Below are positions 58,901-63,352 of a stretch of 64,000 nucleotides of DNA, in pieces. Origin of the DNA: Anodontia alba (Eukaryota > Mollusca > Bivalvia > Lucinida > Lucinidae); NCBI GenBank assembly GCA_964016985.1, contig OZ024835.1, forward strand, positions 1,743,501-1,807,500, read 5' to 3'. How positions within the stretch are numbered: position 1 is the first letter of the stretch; each line of letters opens with the position of its first letter. A program made the position numbers and the translations under genes. The notes under the pieces are model-generated. The model did not search any database. It saw nothing but the letters and a program-made list of their open reading frames with translations, and was not told where the DNA came from.

Positions 58901-61900
58901 TGTATCCATAATACAGCCGGGCCCCAATAGTGTAGTCAGTAGCATGTCTGACTGTAGATCCAGCAGTTGCAAATTCAAATCCCAGCTTGGCCACATAACT
59001 TTCTCAGAGATTTATCGTAATGTCTACTGTCATTCTCCTAGCATGAGACAATTCCAGTATATAAGACTGTTAGGGGAAAAAGTAGCTGACTGTGACAGGG
59101 AGAATTATCAGAGACTTAGACAAGTCAAAGAAGCTATCATGATCAGTCAGTCTCCACATATTATAAACCGGGACCAGGGACATACAATCTGAGCAACATC
59201 TACAGGCCTTTGTTTACCACTAGTAACCAGTCGAGTGGTAAGCAGTCCAAGTCCGGTGACATCTCGAGGTCAAGGTCACAGTCAGATGACGGTTCTCTAT
59301 GAGAACTGAAATTGTGGGTGAAAATTCTTATTTGGATATGATCAAAAGAATTCTTTGGAGTAATCAAAAACAATAAATCTATTTCTTTAGGTACTTACTC
59401 TCATCGGCTTTCTGTGAAACGCCATCCAGTGGATTAACTATTCCTGGATATTCGTCACCAAATGACATGTGATGAATAGTATGACTCATATTAAACTGAA
59501 ATGAAAATTGTCAGTAAGCAGCACTTATTCGATACCCCCCTGCATAAAGCATAAAACTTTTTTCTATCAAAATTTTGAGTTTCAAAGTACTGATGTGGTC
59601 TTGAAAATAAAGTCAAGGTCACCAAAATCTAATGAAATAAAATTATTAAGCAAGATGCACATGCGGGGTGGTTGGGTGAGGCAAAGGTGTTGTGTATCTT
59701 ACATCACTGGGGCGTCCAACTGATATTGATTTGCAGTTGGGCAAGGCCTGCTATCCTTGCAGCAGGTAAGGGTAGAGGGGGAATGTTTTTATTTCTTCTG
59801 TTTCTTCACTGTCATTCATTTTCCTTTCTCCTCTATCCCTCTCTTTCATCTCCTTTACTATCTCTCTTCTCCCTTTCTCTGGGAGATGACACAAAATGAC
59901 CCACAAGGGTTGACGTGTCGTTAAACCCCAACACAATCAATCAAGATGCACATGAAAATTGATTGTGTTGAGGTTTTACGGCCCAGTCAACCCGATGGGG
60001 TCATGTCGAGCGCGGTCAGTTTACCTAACCACATGTTTACTGGGCAGGCTTAGTCCTCTGAGCGGTTAACCAGTATTGTGCACATTCTTTCGCCAGAAAC
60101 TGACAACTGCCCTTCTTGAATCAGCGGAAAGGAGAGAATGACCGTAGAAAATATTTCATGATCAATCTCCACGAAAGAATGTTGCCGACCTCTGCGGGGG
60201 TTGAACCCGCGACCTCCTGGTCTCCAGTCGGACGGCGCATCCAACTGAGCCACCGAGGCCGGCTGAAGATGCACATGAAAAACAAAAGTGTTACGGACAT
60301 TAAAGAATTACAAAGGGGAATAACTATAACAGTATTGATCCCTTGACCCTTTTTTTTCTGAAGCAGCAACATCTCATGAACATGAACATTCATGCAAAAT
60401 ATGTTAAGATTCCTAATAATATTAATCAAGATATGCAGGAAAAAAGTTAGAGTGTACACAAGGCTCACTTTTTTGAGTATTTATAATGTAGTGACCTTGA
60501 AAATAAGGTCAAGGTCACCAAAATCTAATCACTTCTTTCCCCCACCCTGATGATGTATCTATGCTAGTTTGGTCAAATTCCAGCCATTGGTTAAAGAGAT
60601 AGTGTGCACACAAACTTTTTACTGCATTAATAAATTTTACAAAGGGGCAATAACTCCAAGAGAATGGGCCCCTAGTCCTTATTTTCTCTTATGTAGGTAC
60701 ACCTAATTGATATCAATGTGTCATATCAGCTTTTTTCTATCAAAATTTGAGTTTCAAAGTTTCAGTGTGACCTTGAAAATGAGGTCCAGGTCACCAAAAT
60801 CTAATCACTATTTCCCTCATCCCAATGAAGTATCTGTGCTAGCTTGAACAAATTCCATCTAATGATTCATGAGATAGGGTGCACACAAGGGTCATTTTTA
60901 GAGTCTTTACAATGTAGTGACCTTGAAAATAAGGTCAAGGTCACAAAAATCTAATCACTTCTTTCCGCCATCTTGATGATGTATCTGTGCTAGTTTGGTC
61001 AAATTTCAGCCATTGGTTAAAGAGATAGTGTGCACACAAACTTTTTACAAGGCTCATTTTTGGAGTCTTTACAATGTAGTGACCTTGAAAATAAGGTCAA
61101 GGTCACAAAAATCTAATCACTTCTTTCCGCCATCTTGATGATGTATCTGTGCTAGTTTGGTCAAATTTCAGCCATTGGTTAAAGAGATAGTGTGCACACA
61201 AACTTTTTACAAGGCTCATTTTTGGAGTCTTTATAATGTAGTGACCTTGAAAATGAGGTCAAGGTCACAAAAATCTAATCAATTCTTTCCCATGTCCAAA
61301 CAATGTATCGGGTGCTAGTTTGTTAAAATTCCAGCCATTGGTTCAAGATATAGTGTGCATACAAGCTTTTTATCTATCAAAATTTGAGTTTCAAAGTGCC
61401 GGTGTAACCTTGAAAATGAGATTAAGGTCACCGAAATCTAATCACTTCTTTCTCCAATCCCAATGATGTATCTGTGCTAATCTGGTAAAATTCCATCTAC
61501 TGATTCATGAGATAGAGTGCACAGAAGGCTCTCTTTTTGAGTATTTATAATTTAGTGACCTTGAAAATAAGGTCTAGGTCACCAAAATCTAATCACTTCT
61601 TTCCCCCATCCTTATGATGTATCTGTGCTAGTTTGGTCAAATTCCAGCCATTGGTTAAAGAGATAGTGTGCAAACAAACTTTTTACTGCATTAACAAGCC
61701 TCACTTTTTGAGTATTTATAATGTAGTGACCTTGAAAATATGGTCAAGGTCACCAAAATCACGTCTTCCCCCATCCCGATGATGTATCTGTGCTAGACGG
61801 ACAGTATACCCCTCCACAAACAAAATTTGCAGGGGGTATAATTAAGTAAGCATATCTATTTTAGACAACTACAGTTTTGACTTACCAAGATTACTTATTA

Positions 61901-63136
61901 GTAGGTCTCCCATACTTCAGCAGAGTGTAATTTATACTTTGTGGTCCTTTGTGATCATTTTAACCCAATTCCGAGATTTTTGTAAATTTATGAGGTCAAT
62001 GATCTGCAGAAACTAGCTACTCTTCACTTATGTTTTCATTCATATGCTAATCCATTTATACCAAACAGTGGATTTCGACAAACAGTGTAGACCCAGCTCG
62101 GAGTCACCTATGGCATTTGAAATATCACGGAAAGCCACTGTATTTCAAAACACACCTTTAAATCCTTTTAAATACTAAACGGATTAGTCCAGAATCCACA
62201 ATACAGTGGACATATAAAAGGACTTTGGCAACGCATGCAGGGTATCTGGGTCTACATTGTTTTGCCGATGTCCCTTTTATGTGATGCTAGGCATAAAGGG
62301 ATTAAATTTTAAAAAACAAATAAGTTGCCAAAGATGAGTTATTGCCTGGTAAAGGTAAAAAATCTTACCTTGGCTCCTCCAAGAGCTTGTAAATCATGAA
62401 CTGAAAAAAAAAGAAAAGAAAAAAAAAAAAGAAAAACATTATACTTCAATACAGTTTCTTGAATGTGACATGGGACATAATTCATGCAAAATGCAAGACA
62501 AAATTACATAACTTGCTCTGCTTATTTCTCTGAGACAGTAAGCCGGTTTAAAAAAAAAACCTTCAATGAAAACAGGTTATTTTTATAAGAAGAAAAATGC
62601 TTTGTGATGCAACACGACATGACGTGATTCCTATACAGCCCCAACCCCCAGAAAACCTGCTTCTGAGAGCATAAATAACTAGTTACACTGTTTTCAGAGA
62701 AAACAGATATTGCCATACCGTGAATTCTCAGTTTTTCTACTACTGTCGGATGGCGCATCCAACTGAGCCACCGAGGCCGGCCCATTTGTTGCAGAAACAC
62801 TACTTTGTTTCTTATTTCCTAACATACTTTCAAGCTGAAGAGTTTAGAATTGCATTTTTCTTGCATTAAAGTTGCAATTTGAGAATAATAATTTACAAAA
62901 TAGTCAGGTGTGAATCTTTTCGATTATAATTGATTATTAGCCAACACAATCGATAGTAGAATCAAAAAGGTTTTTCGATTGATTATCGATTATAATTGAT
63001 CATTGTTACAACACTAATTATCTCCCCTTGAGATCAGTTATGATAGAGTTGTCGCCCCTAAATTTTAAATGTACTTACCATGTACATGATGCTGCTGGAA
63101 GCTTTTCCCTGGAGCAAAATGAAAATTACCCGCTAC
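34908..63136 (-). CDS. ERGIC3: ERGIC3, ER-Golgi intermediate compartment protein 3, C-terminal part (partial, seven exons)
   Basis: ERGIC3 (Erv46 in yeast) is a two-pass membrane protein that cycles between ER and Golgi in COPII/COPI vesicles and acts as a cargo receptor. Seven exons on the - strand join in phase: 63136-63079, 62400-62369, 59495-59399, 46638-46574, 42983-42850, 41011-40956, 34987-34908. They give 173 residues to TGA; family members are ~380-390, so the N-terminal half is right of the window. Landmarks in order: [28 protein letters not shown] and [52 protein letters not shown]; then the second membrane span ([20 protein letters not shown]), the conserved [16 protein letters not shown] tail and stop. 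All introns are GT-AG (0.7, 2.9, 12.8, 3.6, 1.8 and 6.0 kb). No frameshift or stop interrupts it. ROMO1 and a tRNA gene sit in the 12.8 kb intron. Confidence 0.96.
35014..35421. repeat. 20-bp minisatellite GACCCACAGGCAAACTATGA
   Basis: About 20 head-to-tail copies with few substitutions (GGC/GAC variants) and occasional short units. It lies at the 3' end of the last ERGIC3 intron. There are no spacers, so it is not a CRISPR array. Confidence 0.95.
35447..35649. repeat. PB-1 element, inverted
   Basis: TTAACCCTAGTCCTGCTGAA to TTCAGCAGGACAAGGGTTAA. Confidence 0.75.
35974..36237. repeat. 88-bp unit repeated three times
   Basis: Exactly 3 x 88 bp (GCACATGCACATATTCATAT..GTAGTTCATGACATAA), almost identical, changing only in the first and last few bases. 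It ends 10 bp before the Mutator-like element's target duplication. Confidence 0.9.
36975..39485. repeat. 96-bp satellite inside the Mutator-like element
   Basis: About 20 units of 96 bp (measured spacing of TCCATTTATTAGATGTAAGG: 96, 96, 95, 96, 96) with CTCAGGACTATCTGTCC and TTAGGGTATATACCG. Units before 37760 are more diverged. A ~450-bp unrelated stretch (37765-38215) breaks the array. Confidence 0.9.
39783..39960. repeat. PB-3 element
   Basis: AACCCTTAACTGCAGAGGAC, a GTCTTGACATTTCATGTG hairpin returning, then GCCACAATTTTACTTGGTGC. Confidence 0.55.
40285..40475. repeat. TA-3 element, partial
   Basis: TATTCAATCTAATTACCGCA, ACAAGCGCACAGTCAAGCA, TATGTTGTGGGTACTCAT; the right end is lost. 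Confidence 0.6.
40487..40830 (-). mobile_element. SINE-A interrupted by an (ATG)n/(ATC)n tract
   Basis: Tail/body 40487-40613 and head 40765-40830 (AAGAATGTTGCTGGACCC, GGGATCGAATCTGC, B box) in reverse orientation. They are separated by a trinucleotide inverted tract (40623-40672) and unrelated DNA. Confidence 0.55.
40956..41011 (-). CDS. ERGIC3: ERGIC3 coding exon, second membrane span
   Basis: 56 nt = 1 + 18 codons + 1. Acceptor TCTCTGTTTCAG, donor TTTACTG|GTAAGT. Encodes [18 protein letters not shown]. Confidence 0.95.
41195..41400. repeat. PB-1 element
   Basis: TTACCTTTGTCATGCTATAA to GCTCAGCAGGAACAGGGATAA; hairpin arms perfect. Confidence 0.65.
41492..41632 (-). mobile_element. SINE-A tail and body fragment
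   Basis: TTTATGGCCCATAAAACCCAA through CATTCTTTTGCCTGAAATTGAC in reverse orientation. Confidence 0.65.
41788..42055. repeat. PB-3 element containing an (AT)n microsatellite
   Basis: TTAACTCCTAAAATCTAAAC at left. (TA)n runs 41826-41882, followed by a T tract to ~41904, then GAATGAATTGTCTAGG hairpin remains. Confidence 0.55.
42117..42352. repeat. PB-4 element
   Basis: TTAAACACTTAGCACTCTGGG at left, a hairpin with ATTTCATGCAAATGGAGACA returning, and GTAATGGTTAA at right. Confidence 0.65.
42369..42582. repeat. PB-1 element, inverted
   Basis: TTAACCCTTGTCCTGCTGAG to TTCAGCATGACAAGGGTTAA. Confidence 0.75.
42850..42983 (-). CDS. ERGIC3: ERGIC3 coding exon
   Basis: 134 nt, starts in phase 0 and ends after two bases of an Arg codon. 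Acceptor ATTTCTTTTCAG, donor CAAAG|GTTGGT. Encodes TNQFSVTKH and [20 protein letters not shown], the most conserved lumenal stretch before the second span. Confidence 0.96.
43076..43328. repeat. Long palindromic element
   Basis: GGCCCTGAGGTTATAAAAC to GTTTTATAACCTCGGGGCC, with internal arms AATATGAAAATGCCAAC / GTTGGCATTTTCATATT. It sits ~90 bp upstream of an ERGIC3 exon. Confidence 0.7.
43457..43665 (-). mobile_element. SINE-A, diverged
   Basis: Reverse-oriented tail and body (GAGGTTTTAAGATCCAGTC, AACCAGTACTTGTACACATTC). A separate SINE head (B box GGGATCAAACGC) follows at 43905-43995 across an FB-1 copy, so FB-1 may have split it. Confidence 0.55.
43690..43890. repeat. FB-1 foldback with duplicated arm
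   Basis: The arm CTCATTAGAAGCGCCTCGGCC is present twice in direct order (43759 and 43788) before the single returning arm. Ends ACAGATAAGGCAC and CTCTTATCTGTTGC. Confidence 0.7.
44225..44437. repeat. TA-2 element
   Basis: TACCTACTCTACATATTCGGAC, GAGCAAACAGTTAGACCCAGA and GAATATTTAGGGTAAATACTG. Confidence 0.55.
44960..46489 (-). mobile_element. Tc1/mariner transposon
   Basis: 1530 bp. Inverted ends CTGAACCAAAAARGAAACTT (left 44960, right ending 46489) are flanked by TA at 44958-44959 and 46490-46491, the expected target duplication. One transposase frame fills the inside. Confidence 0.93.
45160..46197 (-). pseudogene. Tc1-type transposase with one in-frame TAG
   Basis: 345 codons in one frame, the usual Tc1 length. 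It would cut and join the element ends at TA sites. The N-terminus holds a paired-like helix-turn-helix ([19 protein letters not shown]) with the linker GRPRVT. The catalytic Asp is in FSDESRF, the second in QQDNARPH, and the Glu in [11 protein letters not shown]. Counting between the second Asp and the Glu gives 35 residues, so DD35E rather than the usual DD34E. The single TAG (codon 144, about 45768-45766) comes where the family normally has Trp before TRQDW. Everything else looks intact, so the inactivation is young. Confidence 0.9.
46574..46638 (-). CDS. ERGIC3: ERGIC3 coding exon
   Basis: 65 nt = 2 + 21 codons, ends in phase 0. Acceptor TTTTTTTCAG, donor GGAAAG|GTAATA. Encodes [15 protein letters not shown]. 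It lies 85 bp from the end of the Tc1 insertion. Confidence 0.94.
46910..46949. repeat. (GT)n microsatellite
   Basis: About 20 GT units followed by a G-rich stretch. A short (CA)n lies at 47519-47540. Confidence 0.9.
47140..47372. repeat. PB-3 element with long A tract
   Basis: Starts near GGATTATTATTAACAC; contains GCAGACAATTCACAG and a tandemly repeated CTGATT(T/G)TCAATG plus A tract; ends GCACTTTAAGGGATAA. Confidence 0.5.
47564..47571 (-). terminator. Pol III terminator of tRNA-Pro
   Basis: Run of eight T on the - strand, 5 nt after the tRNA 3' end. Confidence 0.8.
47577..47648 (-). tRNA. tRNA-Pro (anticodon CGG)
   Basis: 72 nt. Acceptor stem GGCTAAG/CTTAGCC, seven pairs, discriminator C. 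Anticodon stem CTCGC/GCGAG closes the loop TTCGGGT. T arm CCGGG-TTCGAAT-CCCGG. Internal promoters: A box TGGTCTAGGGG and B box GGTTCGAATCC, both at consensus. It is not followed by a SINE body or tail, so it is a genuine tRNA gene. It lies in the ERGIC3 intron, same strand as ERGIC3. Confidence 0.96.
47730..48175 (+). promoter_or_regulatory. Candidate ROMO1 promoter and 5' UTR exon
   Basis: ROMO1's ATG directly follows a splice acceptor, so a non-coding first exon must lie upstream. This stretch is not a recognised repeat and has more CpG than its surroundings (GTATCGCGAGG, CACCGGTAGCCGGACGC). It has an E box (GCACGTGACC) and two ATGGCC/GGCCAT motifs. CAGCCCTG|GTAAAT at ~48161 is a possible donor. 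Placement is a guess. Confidence 0.3.
48527..49122. repeat. Inverted-repeat element, TATAGACCTTTTTA ends
   Basis: TATAGACCTTTTTATTTAA at left, TTTAAAAAGGTCTATA at right, 596 bp, TA-flanked. Inside, 48585-48650 has CACGTGACCAAT and CACTTCCGGTT, which look like E-box, CCAAT and ETS sites. Confidence 0.6.
49150..49720 (+). pseudogene. LINE reverse transcriptase C-terminal fragment (CR1/Jockey-like)
   Basis: Translation in shifting frames gives [41 protein letters not shown] and LGWRPLEQR, then [14 protein letters not shown]. This is the order typical of the region after the RT domain in CR1/Jockey-clade LINEs. Frames change and several stops occur, so it is dead. It is only ~550 bp and lacks the catalytic YxDD region (5' truncation). 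Confidence 0.75.
49761..51720. mobile_element. Non-autonomous bivalve-type repeat (AGCTCACCTGAG / AAGAGGCCCATGGGCC ends)
   Basis: Left end TTTTAGCTCACCTGAGC, right end CACTCAGGTGAGCG..GGCCCATGGGCCTCTTGTT. The inside is a reiterated ~330-360 bp unit (TTCAAACGACTTCTCCTCTG, CAAGATGGCCGCCATGCCC, AATTGCTAAAATAAAGGTCG), partly tandem, non-coding. A SINE-B is inserted at 50489-50790. Confidence 0.65.
50489..50790 (+). mobile_element. SINE-B
   Basis: Starts GGGGTGGTCGGGTGGTGCG, contains CATCACTGGGGCGTCCAACTG and a CT-rich stretch, ends TTAAACCCCAACACAATCAAA. A second copy is 59664-59941. Confidence 0.75.
51943..52065. repeat. FB-1 foldback, half
   Basis: CTAAATAAGAGTGGGTATCAG, ATTTTTCTTATTTCTCCAC and GGTACTCATTGGACGTGCC; the returning arm is mostly deleted before CTTATCTGGGG. 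Confidence 0.55.
52271..52404 (+). CDS. ROMO1: ROMO1 coding exon 1
   Basis: 134 nt = 44 codons + 2. Starts at ATG immediately after the acceptor; ends AAG|GTAAGA. Confidence 0.96.
52271..55297 (+). CDS. ROMO1: ROMO1, reactive oxygen species modulator 1 (complete, two coding exons)
   Basis: ROMO1 (Mgr2 in yeast) is a small inner mitochondrial membrane protein that partners the TIM23 import channel, supports OPA1-dependent cristae and influences mitochondrial ROS. Exons 52271-52404 and 55189-55297 join in an Arg codon (AG|G) to give 80 residues; human is 79. Seen: [13 protein letters not shown], then a glycine-rich helix ([14 protein letters not shown] pattern), [21 protein letters not shown] and the invariant [10 protein letters not shown] end, with both conserved cysteines (residues 16 and 80). 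The ATG directly follows an acceptor (TTTGTTTTGCAG). Donor AAG|GTAAGA, acceptor TTTTCATACAG, intron 2.8 kb and full of SINEs and MITEs. It is nested antisense in an ERGIC3 intron. A longer open frame overlapping exon 2 (54894-55328) is out of frame and not real. Confidence 0.96.
52460..52880. repeat. FB-1 foldback split by another MITE
   Basis: A full FB-1 hairpin (52489-52620). Its right outer arm is displaced beyond an insertion (52622-52838) with ends CTAGAAATGTGTCCACAG and ATCCGATGCGGGGGCTA. CTTATCTGGAGC resumes at 52859. Confidence 0.65.
52939..53093 (-). mobile_element. SINE-A tail and body fragment
   Basis: TTGTGTTGAGGTTTTATGGC to TTTTGCCAGAAACTGAC, reversed, with an ACCTTGTAAACCACACTTT internal duplication. 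Confidence 0.7.
53104..53408 (+). mobile_element. SINE-A, full length
   Basis: TGCCAGCTTCGGTGGCTCAGTTGG head, GGTTTGACCCC B box, tail CAACACAAACAAAC. With the reversed copy at 52939 it forms an inverted pair in the ROMO1 intron. 53409-53964 beyond it shows no gene. Confidence 0.8.
53965..54160. repeat. PB-1 element
   Basis: TTAACCTTTGTCCTGGTGAA to GTTCAGCAGGACAAGGTTTAA with a shortened hairpin. Confidence 0.65.
54330..54512 (+). mobile_element. SINE-A, 5'-truncated
   Basis: Starts inside the body at CATTCTCTCCCTTCTGCTG; tail CAACACAAACAA. Confidence 0.75.
54632..54832. repeat. PB-1 element
   Basis: TTAACCATTGTCATGCTGAA to CTCAGCAGGAAGGTTAA; the right hairpin arm is shortened. Confidence 0.65.
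54925..55170. repeat. G repeat
   Basis: CCTCCCCAGGATGGTAGCAGG, CCATGTGTCCGTCCAGCG, CTGCCTGCCACATGATG; it ends ~20 bp before the ROMO1 exon 2 acceptor. Confidence 0.45.
55189..55297 (+). CDS. ROMO1: ROMO1 coding exon 2
   Basis: 109 nt = 1 + 35 codons + TAA (55295-55297). Encodes RGRELL to GIRC. Confidence 0.96.
55340..55556. repeat. PB-4 element just after ROMO1
   Basis: TTAACACCTAGCATGTTAGA to TCCAGCATGCTAAGTGTTAA with a long TTTGACATTTCCTAAGG hairpin. It starts ~45 bp after the ROMO1 stop, so is probably in its 3' UTR. 55557-56046 holds a CTCTTTTCCACAATATTTTG foldback and no gene. Confidence 0.6.
56047..56525. repeat. Three FB-1 copies, two deleted
   Basis: 56047-56105 and 56400-56525 keep only the outer arms (TTTTCTTAT..GAGAAATAAGAAAA). 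56130-56300 is a longer, decayed copy. Confidence 0.6.
56575..56780. repeat. PB-1 element
   Basis: TTAACCTTTGTCATGCTGAA to ATCAGCATGACAATGGTTAA. Confidence 0.7.
56845..57232. repeat. FB-1 copy followed by a GGCCCAGTTGTTCG palindrome
   Basis: FB-1 at 56845-56985. Then 56990-57232 is a separate foldback with GGCCCAGTTGTTCGTAACTT at left and GAACAACTGGGCCCAGG at right, and internal TTGATATTTTGGC arms. 57233-57488 shows no gene. Confidence 0.6.
57489..57701. repeat. PB-1 element
   Basis: TTAACCCTCATCCTGCTGAA to GAACAGCAGGATAAGGGTTAA. Confidence 0.75.
57828..58300. mobile_element. Two decayed SINE-A copies
   Basis: 57828-57965 (+): GGCAGTCGGTAGGGCATCTGAC head, TTCAAATTCCAG, GGTTAACTGCTTAGAGG. 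58068-58300 (-): CAGTCAGTTGAAC, GGCAGGCTCAGTCC, GGGATTTAAACTTG. A third related head with B box TTCAAATCCCAG is at 58915-59040. Confidence 0.5.
58304..58560. repeat. Truncated PB-1 next to an FB-1 foldback
   Basis: PB-1 58304-58413 ends abruptly in GCACTGGGGTTAA. FB-1 58425-58560 has near-perfect arms (CTCATTAGAACTGCCTCATTG returning). 58561-59398 holds two 34-bp TTCCTGAAAATGTATCCATA units (58851-58915) and no gene. Confidence 0.65.
59399..59495 (-). CDS. ERGIC3: ERGIC3 coding exon
   Basis: 97 nt = 32 codons + 1. Acceptor TTTTCATTTCAG, donor GATGAGA|GTAAGT. Encodes [20 protein letters not shown] and NPLD. Confidence 0.96.
59664..59941 (+). mobile_element. SINE-B with target-site duplication
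   Basis: GGGGTGGTTGGGTGAGGCAA to CAACACAATCAAT, flanked by CAAGATGCACATG at 59651-59663 and 59942-59954 (13 bp). Confidence 0.85.
59959..60265 (-). mobile_element. SINE-A, full length, inserted in SINE-B's target site
   Basis: Complete head (A box TGGCTCAGTTGG, B box GGTTCAACCCC on - strand). The tail is CAACACAATCAA rather than the usual CAACACAAACAAAC. It is flanked by AAGATGCACATGAAAA at 59943-59958 and 60266-60281 (16 bp). Confidence 0.9.
61841..62368. other. No gene recognised (ERGIC3 intron)
   Basis: Holds an inverted-repeat element around 62060-62300 (AACAGTGTAGACCC..GGGTCTACATTGTTTTG) and otherwise unremarkable AT-rich intron. Confidence 0.4.
62369..62400 (-). CDS. ERGIC3: ERGIC3 microexon
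   Basis: Only 32 nt (2 + 10 codons). Acceptor TTTTTTTCAG, donor GCCAAG|GTAAGA. Encodes [10 protein letters not shown], completing Val of the preceding exon; the family has HDLQSFG at this place. Confidence 0.93.
62745..62783 (-). mobile_element. SINE-A head only
   Basis: 39 bp covering the start and A box (CCAACTGAGCCACCGAGGCC on +); body and tail missing. Confidence 0.6.
63079..63136 (-). CDS. ERGIC3: ERGIC3 coding exon, first in the window
   Basis: 58 nt = 19 codons + 1. Donor TACATG|GTAAGT, acceptor TTTATTTCCAG. Encodes [19 protein letters not shown], a family hallmark. Its 5' edge lies inside the minisatellite 63116-63352. Confidence 0.95.
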
Positions 63137-63352
63137 CTGGAAATAAAGAAATAAAAGGTTGTTCAAGTAGAAAATGAAAATTACCCGCTACCTGGAAATA
63201 GAGGGTCGTTCAAATAGAAAATAAAAATTACCCCTACCTGGAAATAAAGGGTTGTTCAAGTAGAAAATGAAAATTACCCGCTGCCTGGAAATAAAGGGCC
63301 GTTCAAGTAGAAAATGAAAATTACCCACTACCTGGAAATAAAGGGTCTTTCA
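63116..63352. repeat. Minisatellite of ~47 bp units containing a splice acceptor
   Basis: Five units (one 55 bp, others 46-47 bp) of AAATTACCCGCTACCTGGAA. Read on the - strand each contains a TTTATTTCCAG acceptor and the first ~16 nt of the ERGIC3 exon; only the innermost continues into the full exon. Confidence 0.92.

Larger units (their letters stand above)
59532..61840. mobile_element. Repeat with ATACCCCC / GGGGGTAT ends and TCAAGGTCA-rich tandem units
   Basis: Ends ATACCCCCCTGC and GCAGGGGGTATA are near-inverted. The original inside is units with GTGACCTTGAAAATAAGGTC, AAGGTCACCAAAATCTAATC and GATGATGTATCTGTGCTAG, spaced ~160-280 bp (60450-61790). SINE-B and SINE-A inserted at its left side. 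It lies in an ERGIC3 intron. Confidence 0.6.

Noticed and set aside
60050..60468. Open frames with [20 protein letters not shown] peptides, also at 32, 2570 and 62522
   Set aside because: They are the SINE-A head read in frame; repetition across copies reflects the SINE, not a protein family.
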